Origin: an uncultured Fibrobacter sp.
Lineage (GTDB): Bacteria; Fibrobacterota; Fibrobacteria; Fibrobacterales; Fibrobacteraceae
Length of the DNA stretch: 11,599 bases
NCBI RefSeq assembly: GCF_937877005.1
Contig: NZ_CALEFV010000103.1
Location: 1 to 11,599 of the forward strand
Direction: 5' to 3'
Shown here: in pieces, positions 5,863 through 11,599 of the stretch
Numbering within the stretch: position 1 is the stretch's first letter
Layout: every line of letters starts with the position of its first letter
Program-made: the position numbers and the translations under genes
Notes under the pieces: model-generated
Seen by the model: only the letters and a program-made list of their open reading frames with translations
Told to the model about the DNA's origin: nothing
Database searches by the model: none

Positions 5863-8061
5863 ATGGACGCCGAAAGTTTACTGAAAGGTCTGAATTCCGA
5901 TCAGCGTGCGGCGGTGTTGCACGATCATGACCGGAATGGACAGTTGCTTATTTTGGCCGGTGCGGGTTCCGGCAAGACCTCGGTTCTGACGAAGCGAATC
6001 CAGTATCGAATCATGTGCGGAGTAAAGCCGGAGTCTATTTTGGCGTTGACCTTTACGGCGAAAGCTGCCGCAGAAATGCGGGAACGCGTGCAGCAGTTGT
6101 TTCCCGATGCGGGTGTTCGACTTTGTACATTCCATTCGCTTGCTCTCCATATGCTCAAGAGCAAGATTCCGGGGCCGCCTGGTTCCCCGGGAAAGTTTGC
6201 GTATCAGGTGATGGGCTTTAAGAAAGTTCCCGTGCCGATGGAATCTTCAAGTCGCGAATTTTTACGCGCATTGTCTAAGCTGAAGTTGAAATCCGGCCGT
6301 GTTTCGCGCGAAATGCTTTTTTCGGATGAGTATGGGTCGATTGCAAAAAAACTGGAGCCGCTTCGCAGGTCGGTCCTAGAATCGGGTCAGGTCGTTTTTG
6401 AAGACCTGATTTATCTTTCAATTAGCTTGTTGGAAAGTAACGAGGAAGCGCGATATTTTTTTCAGGAGCAATGGAAAGAAATTCTAGTGGATGAATACCA
6501 AGACATCAATCCGTCGCAGTACCGCTTGGTCAAGAACCTGCTGGGAAATCGCAGGCAGCTGTTTGTGGTGGGGGATGATGACCAGGCCATCTACGGATTT
6601 CGCGGTGCCGATATCGGCAACATCAATCGTTTTCGCGATGACTTTAAAGAAAGTTCGCTTATTCGTTTGGAATGGAATTACCGTTCGGTTCCGAACATAT
6701 TGAGAATTGCGAATGAAATCTTCGTGAACAAACCCTTGCATTTGCAAAAGTTTCTACGGGCGGGGAATCTAAATGGATCGGGAGGAAATCCGCTATATAG
6801 GGAAAACCGTAAACCAGAAGTGTGGATTTCGGAGGATCCGGTAGAAGAAATGCGGAAAATAGTACTTTCGATAAAGCAACTTCGGGAGTCCTATGATTTA
6901 AAATGGGAAAATTTTGCCATTCTCGTCCGTTATAATCGTCAACGCCTTTATTATGTGCAGGCTCTGAAGGATTATTCCGTGCCTGTTGCGGGAGAATCCG
7001 TGTTGGAGGAATCTTCCGGTGATAATGCGAAAGAGACTTCTGAGGTCGAGGGAGTGCATGTTGAAACGGTTCATGCGTCAAAGGGACTGCAATATGCGGT
7101 TGTCTTTTATGCTGGTCTTGCAGAAACGCTTACTCCGGGACGATGCGAGGGATCTTTTCGGCAAAGACGAAAACAGATGGAAGAAGAGCGTAGGCTCTAT
7201 TATGTAGGGGTCACGCGGGCCGAGGCATGTCTGTTTTTGTTATATTGCAAGCGTAGATTCTGGAAAGGGCGCATGCGACGATTCAAAAGGTCTCGTTTCT
7301 TGCCTTGCTCCGAAAACAGGTCAAAAGTCCGTATGCCGTTTATTTTATATAAACTATATATTCTGTCTGTCGTGCTGGTGTATATGGCATGGCAGTTTAT
7401 AAAGGTCCCGTATGTCAGAATTCGCTACGGCAAGGATGCCCGAATTTGGATCGATCGGAAAATTCAGGATTTTGCTCGCTTTTGCATGAAGGTTCTGCGT
7501 GTCGACTTGACGATCGAAAATCAGGCGATGCTAGGCAAGGTCGATTGGACGAAACCCGTTTTTGTAGTGGGCAACCATAATTCCCTGGCAGATATTCCGA
7601 TCGTTTTTCTTGCGATTCAGAAAACGATAGGCTTTGTCGCGAAGCAGTCTTTGGGTCGTATTCCGTTTCTTAATTTCTGGATGTCCCGGATCGGTTGTGT
7701 CTTTGTGAATCGCGAAAAGGATGGCGCTGCCGGTGCCATTCGCAAGATGATTGCTGCAGGACATGGATCTCCGCGGATTTTCATATTCCCGGAAGGCACC
7801 CGTAGCAAGACGGGGGCGCTCGGCCCCTTCAAGAGCGGCGTGTTCCGCTTTGCCTGTGAAAACGACGGAATCATCTTGCCACTCGTCATACAGGGATCTG
7901 GCTCTGTCTGGGAGCGTCGCAAAGATTCTAAGCCTTGCCAGGTTCATGTCAAGATTCTGGAACCCTTCGATATAGTCGCTTTGCGTAAGGATTTGCCTCG
8001 GCTTGAACCTAGAACGGTTTTGCTTCCTATGGTACGCGCACGTATGGAGGAGGAACTGTGA
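5863..8061 (+). CDS. In-frame fusion: compact UvrD-like helicase + PlsC-type 1-acylglycerol-3-phosphate acyltransferase
   Basis: One uninterrupted 732-aa frame holds two unrelated enzymes. Residues 1 to about 485 are a superfamily 1A helicase: Q motif LNSDQRAAV, Walker A AGAGSGKT (32-39), DEYQD (210-214), GDDDQAIYGFRGAD (237-250), NYRS (272-275), motif V VHASKGL (403-409) and motif VI EERRLYYVGVTRA (441-453). Only about 128 residues separate NYRS from motif V, so the 2B insert of UvrD/Rep is missing. The helicase ends with its usual SRFL-type tail. Residues 491-732 form a complete PlsC: a hydrophobic segment at 495-516, NHNSLAD (571-577, NHX4D), VNREKD, FPEGTR (642-647) and LPLVIQGS, expected to convert lysophosphatidate to phosphatidate at the membrane. 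M491 (nt 7333) could start a separate PlsC, but no stop codon separates the halves and no good ribosome-binding site precedes it. The gene overlaps murI by 4 nt. Confidence 0.85.
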   Translation: MDAESLLKGLNSDQRAAVLHDHDRNGQLLILAGAGSGKTSVLTKRIQYRIMCGVKPESILALTFTAKAAAEMRERVQQLFPDAGVRLCTFHSLALHMLKSKIPGPPGSPGKFAYQVMGFKKVPVPMESSSREFLRALSKLKLKSGRVSREMLFSDEYGSIAKKLEPLRRSVLESGQVVFEDLIYLSISLLESNEEARYFFQEQWKEILVDEYQDINPSQYRLVKNLLGNRRQLFVVGDDDQAIYGFRGADIGNINRFRDDFKESSLIRLEWNYRSVPNILRIANEIFVNKPLHLQKFLRAGNLNGSGGNPLYRENRKPEVWISEDPVEEMRKIVLSIKQLRESYDLKWENFAILVRYNRQRLYYVQALKDYSVPVAGESVLEESSGDNAKETSEVEGVHVETVHASKGLQYAVVFYAGLAETLTPGRCEGSFRQRRKQMEEERRLYYVGVTRAEACLFLLYCKRRFWKGRMRRFKRSRFLPCSENRSKVRMPFILYKLYILSVVLVYMAWQFIKVPYVRIRYGKDARIWIDRKIQDFARFCMKVLRVDLTIENQAMLGKVDWTKPVFVVGNHNSLADIPIVFLAIQKTIGFVAKQSLGRIPFLNFWMSRIGCVFVNREKDGAAGAIRKMIAAGHGSPRIFIFPEGTRSKTGALGPFKSGVFRFACENDGIILPLVIQGSGSVWERRKDSKPCQVHVKILEPFDIVALRKDLPRLEPRTVLLPMVRARMEEEL
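7333..8061 (+). other. PlsC acyltransferase module; possible internal start at 7333
   Basis: The 242 codons from the ATG at 7333 correspond to a full-length stand-alone PlsC, including the N-terminal hydrophobic helix MPFILYKLYILSVVLVYMAW. All four acyltransferase blocks are present. The upstream AACAGG is about 12 nt away, a weak ribosome-binding site. The module might therefore be made only as the C-terminal half of the fusion, or also as a separate shorter protein by internal initiation. Confidence 0.5.
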
Positions 8062-8867
8062 TTGGCGTGTTCGATTCGGGTTTTGGGGGCCTCACGATTC
8101 TCCGGAATCTGCAGAAGGCGCTTCCACAGTACGATTACCTTTACCTGGGCGACAATGCTCGCGCCCCTTACGGTTCCCGCAGCTTCGAGACGATTTTCCG
8201 CTACACGCTGCAGGCCGTGCGAGAACTTTTCAGCCGAGGCTGTCCGCTGGTGATTCTTGCTTGCAACACGGCGTCTGCCAAGGCACTCCGTAGCATTCAG
8301 CAGGACATTCTCCCATATGAGTTTCCCGACAAGCGTGTGCTTGGCATTGTGCGACCCACCGCTGAAGAAATTGGCAGGTTCAGCCGGTCGGGACACATCG
8401 GCATTTTCGGAACGGCGGGAACGGTTTCTTCGGGCAGCTACCTGATTGAAATCAAGCATTTTTACCCTGGCCTCAAGGTGACGCAGCATGCCTGCCCCAT
8501 GTGGGTGCCGCTGGTTGAATACGGCGAAAGGGAATCCGAGGGGGCGAAGTTCTTTGTGAAGAAGGATATCGACGCCCTGCTTGCCGAGGATCCCGAAATC
8601 GATACGCTCCTGTTGGCATGTACGCACTACCCGCTCCTGGAAGGGGCAATCCGTGCTGCTTTGCCCGAGAAGGTACGTCTGGTTTTCCAGGGGGATATCG
8701 TGGCTGAAAAGACGGTGGACTACCTGAGACGGCATCCTGAAATGGAAAATCGTCTTACAAAAAATGGAAAAACCCGGTTTTTGACGACCGATACCGCGAA
8801 ATTCTTCGAAAAAGGGGCCTCGCTCTTTGGAATGACGGGTTTTTCGGCGGAATCGATTACCTTCTAG
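8058..8867 (+). CDS. murI: Glutamate racemase
   Basis: This 269-aa enzyme converts L-glutamate to D-glutamate, the precursor added to UDP-MurNAc-L-Ala in peptidoglycan synthesis; it acts in the cytoplasm without cofactor. All family signatures are present: GVFDSGFGGLT at the N-terminus (D6, S7), GDNARAPYG, LACNTASAKAL with catalytic C69, and LLACTHYPLL with catalytic C188 next to H190. Length is typical. The start is the GTG at 8058, which overlaps the preceding stop as GTGA; the Shine-Dalgarno GGAGGAGGA at 8046-8054 lies inside the end of the fusion gene, so murI translation is probably coupled to it. It is the last gene of the envelope operon. A new promoter for the next gene begins within about 15 nt of its stop, and no clear terminator is seen. 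Confidence 0.97.
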   Translation: MIGVFDSGFGGLTILRNLQKALPQYDYLYLGDNARAPYGSRSFETIFRYTLQAVRELFSRGCPLVILACNTASAKALRSIQQDILPYEFPDKRVLGIVRPTAEEIGRFSRSGHIGIFGTAGTVSSGSYLIEIKHFYPGLKVTQHACPMWVPLVEYGERESEGAKFFVKKDIDALLAEDPEIDTLLLACTHYPLLEGAIRAALPEKVRLVFQGDIVAEKTVDYLRRHPEMENRLTKNGKTRFLTTDTAKFFEKGASLFGMTGFSAESITF

Positions 8868-8879
8868 CTTATTTTTTTG

Positions 8880-8885
8880 TATCTT
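8880..8885 (+). promoter_or_regulatory. Putative -10 box (TATCTT) upstream of the 9007 gene
   Basis: TATCTT follows a T-run (8872-8878) shortly after the murI stop. A start near 8892 would give a leader of about 115 nt containing both hairpins described next. A second candidate, TATATA at 8936-8941, would start transcription near 8947, at the foot of the second hairpin. The sequence alone does not decide between them. Confidence 0.4.
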
Positions 8886-8903
8886 GCGTATTGGAATAAG
8901 CAA

Positions 8904-8924
8904 CGGACTACCATAAGTAGTCCG
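8904..8924 (+). promoter_or_regulatory. Perfect 8-bp hairpin / inverted repeat in the leader of the 9007 gene
   Basis: CGGACTAC (8904-8911) and GTAGTCCG (8917-8924) pair perfectly across the loop CATAA. No T-run follows, so it is not an ordinary terminator for murI. It is either an RNA leader structure or, if the downstream promoter at 8936 is used, an operator over its -35 region. Confidence 0.55.
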
Positions 8925-8945
8925 CTTGTAAGATTTATATAAAAA

Positions 8946-8976
8946 GGGGACCCCGGACCAAAAATTCGGGGTTCCC
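8946..8976 (+). promoter_or_regulatory. Strong GC-rich leader hairpin just upstream of the 9007 gene
   Basis: GGGGACCCCG (8946-8955) pairs with CGGGGTTCCC (8967-8976), 10 bp with one G-U, around an 11-nt A-rich loop. On the plus strand no T-run follows, so it is a structured leader, possibly protecting the mRNA 5' end. On the minus strand it is followed by TTTTTATAT and would work as a terminator against antisense transcription into murI. Confidence 0.6.
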
Positions 8977-9006
8977 AAAGTTTAACCTAACTAGAGTGGA
9001 TGACAA

Positions 9007-9645
9007 ATGCCTAAAACACAGATCAATCTCGAAGGTTGGCAGGATTATCGCGGCAACGCTGCCGGTAGCCTGCTCTACGTCGAAACCAGCCACCAGTCCG
9101 AAATGCCGGTCCGCGACCAGCTCAACGAAAACGGCAAGGGTTTTCTTTACGAACCCAACTACGAAACCAGCACCTATGGCCTGATGAGCTGCTATAACGT
9201 GAAGGCGATCAATGCAATCCTCAAGGCTAAGAGCCGTTACATTCTGTTCGGCACCCGTTACGAAGGCCTGAGCGATTCCGAACTCCGCAACAAGTACTTG
9301 ATTATGGGTTATATGCGCATCGACAAGATCAAGGATGTGCGTACCCGCCACATCCAGCGCTACATGGCGAATCCGGAACTTGAAGAACCGGAATGCATGC
9401 AGATGGAACACAACTGGGCTGTCTATGGCCCGATGCGCTTTGTGTCCATGAACGACGCCTTCGTGGTGACCGACGAAATCCTCAAGGAATGGGGCTACCG
9501 CGGCCATGCTTCTCGCCAGCTGAAGGCTGTGTTCAAGAAGGAACATCTGGAACAGATTCTTTCTTACCTGGATTCCAAGGACGATATGATCGACGAATAC
9601 ATCGCGACGGTCGACGAATACAAGGAAGCTCTCGAAGAAGGGTAA
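9007..9645 (+). CDS. Protein of unknown function, 212 aa, probably highly expressed
   Basis: I do not recognise this family with confidence. The protein is soluble, with no signal peptide or membrane segment, and rich in charged and aromatic residues. The middle part alternates hydrophobic strands (SRYILFGTRYEGL, YLIMGYMRIDKI, AVYGPMRFVSMNDAFVV), which faintly recalls small PUA-like beta-barrels of the EVE/ASCH kind; this is a guess. The C-terminus is helical and acidic. Codon choice is strongly biased: Lys is almost always AAG, Arg only CGC or CGT, Ile mostly ATC, Asn and Tyr mostly the C-ending codons. With a structured leader, tandem stops (TAATGA) and a strong terminator, this suggests an abundant protein. 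The ATG at 9007 is preceded by GAGTGG, a weak ribosome-binding site. Confidence 0.85.
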   Translation: MPKTQINLEGWQDYRGNAAGSLLYVETSHQSEMPVRDQLNENGKGFLYEPNYETSTYGLMSCYNVKAINAILKAKSRYILFGTRYEGLSDSELRNKYLIMGYMRIDKIKDVRTRHIQRYMANPELEEPECMQMEHNWAVYGPMRFVSMNDAFVVTDEILKEWGYRGHASRQLKAVFKKEHLEQILSYLDSKDDMIDEYIATVDEYKEALEEG

Positions 9646-9663
9646 TGACGTCGCTTTCGCAAC

Positions 9664-9695
9664 GAAAAAAAGCGGGCATTAGCCCGCTTTTTTTT
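9664..9695. terminator. Bidirectional intrinsic terminator
   Basis: AGCGGGC (9671-9677) and GCCCGCT (9682-9688) form a perfect 7-bp stem with loop ATTA. It is flanked by A7 on the left and T8 on the right, so it works on both strands, for the 9007 gene (+) and the hydrolase gene (-). Confidence 0.93.
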
Positions 9696-9699
9696 GTTG

Positions 9700-9760
9700 A
9701 GTAGGAAGTAGACGGTAGAAAGAAAAATACTGTCTACTTCCTACTTCAAACTTCCTACTT
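9700..9760. repeat. Intergenic GTAGGAAG repeat cluster forming a long hairpin
   Basis: AGTAGGAAGTAGAC (9700-9713) is a perfect inverted copy of 9732-9745; four more inner pairs, one of them G-U, give an 18-bp stem around an A-rich 10-nt loop. A third copy of ACTTCCTACTT lies at 9750-9760, directly repeating 9736-9746 at a 14-nt period. That third copy contains the stop codon of the hydrolase gene. The composition looks like a dispersed, lineage-specific intergenic repeat rather than a terminator. Confidence 0.75.
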
Positions 9761-11503
9761 TTTTACCGCCTTCACGGTCGTGGTCTTCGTCTTCACGAGG
9801 TACATGCCCTGGCGCAGCTCGAGACGCAGCGTGCCGTCGGCGTTGAGGGCCTGGCCCTTGATGCCGCTCCACACGAGGTTGCCGTTCAGGTCGAAGACTT
9901 GTGCAGGCATGTTGCGGTCGTTGAACACGAACTTGGGGGCCTTGATGATGCCGCTAGAAGAGCATCCCGTGGCCACGATCTTTGCGATGTAGATTCCAGT
10001 TGCGTCACTGTTGAAGGTGAGGGCGGTCGAGCCGTTGTCGCCTTCCTTTTCGAGATCAACTGTAGTTTCACTCCACTTGCCTGCTGCTGCGGGACGGCCA
10101 TACTGATAGTCCACCCAACTGCCCCCATTGGCGGCGCCTACGTTCACGTAGGCGTTGGAATTGTCCTGGCTGCGCATGGTAATCACCAGTTCAGTGCAAT
10201 TTGCCAGTGCGGCGGCGCCTTCTTCGCTGATATTCAGAAGCTGGCTCTTGTAACCGCAATCGGCCTGCTCGCAACCGGCGAGCGGTACGCTGACATAACC
10301 TGTAACTCCATCGAGGGCGCCTGAGTTGTAGGTGACCGCACCGAGGTCGTCACTTATGGCCTGCCAGGTAGAAACGTCGGTGGTCTTGGAGTAGTCAATA
10401 ATCACGACATCTGCAGACGGGGTAATGACCGGTTCAGAGTAGTTCGGGTCGGTGGTTTCGTCTTGGCAGACGGTGACGGTCGGGGCGGCTGCGGTCCTAG
10501 TGAGAACGAGCGTCGTTACCGAGCGTGCGGGGAGCATGTAGCAGCTGGCGATGGTGATGTTCTTGCTCTTGAAGCCGTTTTCCTTGGACTGCACGGCAGT
10601 GGCGACGTTCATGCCGCTAATCGCCGGAGCGCCAAGCTGAATGGCTGTCTTGCCGGTGTTGATGACAACCACGGAAACGGAGTCGCCGGAGGCGCTAGCG
10701 AAGGCGACCGTCTTGAGGTCGTTTTCGGTGGTGGAGGCCGCAATGGCTTTCCAGCCCGGATTCACGAACTTGGAGTAGTGACGCATGGCGTGGTATTCGG
10801 GGCCAATGACGATGGAATCATTCTTGCAGCTGCCCCAATTCTTGGCGCACACGCCAATCAGCTGTCCGCGGCCTTCACCCCAGAAGAGTTCCCAGGCGAT
10901 GTAACCACCGAGTTGACCGTCGGTAAAGCCGACCTGCATAATGTGGGCGAGGCCCACCATGTCTTCTTCGCGGGTCTTGTCGAGCATGTTGCAGAACTCG
11001 GTCATGATAATCGGTTTGCCCTTGCCGCCGTAGGTGGAGCCGATGGACTTCATGGCCTTGCGGAAGTTTTCGTTGTTGATGAAGGTCTTGAATTCGGTGT
11101 TAGCGAATACGAACTTTTCGTCGAGGTCCTTGTCGCCGGTGAAGAGGTCAGCGTAGTTAGCATTGGTGATGGTAGCCTTAGCGAACCAGTATTCAGCGGT
11201 TTCGATGGAGTCTTCGCCGTAAGCTTCTTCAGCGCGAACCATGATTTCAGCGAGGGTTTCGATACCCTTGTCTTCAACGATTACGCCGTCCTGAGTGGTG
11301 TATCCGCCGATAATCCGGCTTGCCGGCACCGTCAACGAGAAGATGGGGTCGTGCGTATTGGAAAGCTGATGCACCTGCTTGAGGGTTGGTGCGCCGCGAT
11401 CGAAGACCCCGGGATCGGTCTCTTCAAGAATCACCATGCAGGAGGTCTTGATTTTAGGATCGGCCGAATCAACGGCAGCGGTGACGAAGTTGGCAACCGC
11501 CAT
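9755..11503 (-). CDS. GH30-like glycoside hydrolase, C-terminal part, with CBM-like module and T9SS sorting tail (5' broken)
   Basis: The 582 codons from the ATG at 11503 lack a signal peptide and the first half of a catalytic barrel, so this is not the natural N-terminus. KPIIMTEF (residues 163-170) matches the nucleophile strand of clan GH-A, with E169 as likely nucleophile. YIAWELFWGEGRGQLIG and YHAMRHYSKFVNPGWKAI (237-254) match the end of the GH30 barrel, and the following beta segment (265-336) matches the GH30 side domain. A linker leads to a beta-sandwich of about 365-527, CBM-like. Residues 534-582 (VFDLNGNLVWSG to LELRQGMYLVKT) resemble a T9SS type A sorting domain, so the intact enzyme should be exported and surface-attached or released, probably acting on xylan or another hemicellulose. 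About 75 residues (85-160) before the nucleophile are unusual for GH30. The stop lies in an intergenic repeat. Confidence 0.7.
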   Translation of the reverse strand: MAVANFVTAAVDSADPKIKTSCMVILEETDPGVFDRGAPTLKQVHQLSNTHDPIFSLTVPASRIIGGYTTQDGVIVEDKGIETLAEIMVRAEEAYGEDSIETAEYWFAKATITNANYADLFTGDKDLDEKFVFANTEFKTFINNENFRKAMKSIGSTYGGKGKPIIMTEFCNMLDKTREEDMVGLAHIMQVGFTDGQLGGYIAWELFWGEGRGQLIGVCAKNWGSCKNDSIVIGPEYHAMRHYSKFVNPGWKAIAASTTENDLKTVAFASASGDSVSVVVINTGKTAIQLGAPAISGMNVATAVQSKENGFKSKNITIASCYMLPARSVTTLVLTRTAAAPTVTVCQDETTDPNYSEPVITPSADVVIIDYSKTTDVSTWQAISDDLGAVTYNSGALDGVTGYVSVPLAGCEQADCGYKSQLLNISEEGAAALANCTELVITMRSQDNSNAYVNVGAANGGSWVDYQYGRPAAAGKWSETTVDLEKEGDNGSTALTFNSDATGIYIAKIVATGCSSSGIIKAPKFVFNDRNMPAQVFDLNGNLVWSGIKGQALNADGTLRLELRQGMYLVKTKTTTVKAVKK

Positions 11504-11599
11504 GTTGGTAATGAAGCGGCCGCGCTTTTCGACCTAGAGCATCGGCTCTTCGCCTCCTTTCCATTCCGCGACCGACACGCGTCCGCACATAACGCCGGT
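11504..11599 (-). pseudogene. Upstream in-frame coding extension of the hydrolase, interrupted by TAG at 11534-11536
   Basis: On the minus strand the hydrolase frame continues upstream of the ATG at 11503 as VEKRGRFITN, meets TAG at 11534-11536, then reads TGVMCGRVSVAEWKGGEEPML to the window edge without another stop. The other two minus frames there give Arg-rich, shadow-like peptides. This fits one gene broken by a nonsense change, or a sequencing or assembly error near a contig end. No convincing ribosome-binding site precedes the ATG at 11503. Confidence 0.55.

Noticed and set aside
7944..8978. 344-codon minus-strand open frame
   Set aside because: It lies wholly opposite murI, whose catalytic motifs are clear, and its product is rich in Arg, His and Phe with no recognisable motif; an antisense shadow.
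9700..9760. GTAGGAAG repeats as a CRISPR array
   Set aside because: The units are short, partly inverted and without uniform spacers; no cas genes are present.
11534..11536. Genome-wide recoding of TAG as a sense codon
   Set aside because: TAG is the ordinary stop of the sigma factor, methyltransferase, membrane protein, murI and the hydrolase itself, so general amber recoding is ruled out.

Overview
The window looks like a piece of a Fibrobacter-type chromosome (phylum Fibrobacterota; rumen or gut fibre degrader). This is inferred, not proven. The grounds are a glycoside hydrolase that ends in a type IX secretion (T9SS)-like C-terminal sorting domain, a large calcium-motif/Ig-like surface protein, a short RpoD-like sigma factor without region 1.1, AT-rich promoters of the form TATATT/TATCTT, and short intergenic repeats built on GTAGGAAG. 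There are no tRNA or rRNA genes, insertion sequences or CRISPR arrays.

Layout. (1) 2-1582 (+): the C-terminal part of a large surface or secreted protein, running off the left edge and closed by an intrinsic terminator. (2) 1746-2558 (-): a 270-aa sigma-70 family factor, convergent with (1) and with its own terminator. (3) 2559-2843: a divergent intergenic region. It holds a near-perfect -24/-12 (sigma-54) promoter for the sigma-factor gene, two palindromic or inverted-repeat elements upstream of that promoter, and a -10 box for the rightward operon placed so that its first gene may be leaderless. (4) 2844-8867 (+): a probable five-gene envelope operon of SAM methyltransferase, GT4 glycosyltransferase, an LPG-synthase-type membrane protein (flippase-like family), a helicase-acyltransferase fusion, and murI (glutamate racemase). 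Joints are tight (3-nt gap, 8-nt overlap, 60-nt gap, 4-nt overlap). (5) 9007-9645 (+): a 212-aa protein of unknown function with strongly biased codons, a structured leader and a strong bidirectional terminator. (6) 9755-11503 (-): the C-terminal part of a GH30-like hydrolase with a CBM-like module and a T9SS tail. It is separated from its apparent upstream coding sequence by an in-frame TAG.

Working together. The central operon joins sugar transfer, a lipid or lipid-linked membrane step, phosphatidate synthesis (PlsC) and D-glutamate supply for peptidoglycan, so a cell-envelope role is the natural reading. The helicase half of the fusion is the odd member. The two flanking extracellular proteins fit a surface-degradation lifestyle.

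Most unusual points: a UvrD-like helicase lacking its 2B insert and fused in frame to a full-length PlsC acyltransferase; a sigma-70 family gene that appears to be driven by a sigma-54 promoter; and a hydrolase gene broken by an amber codon near the right edge.
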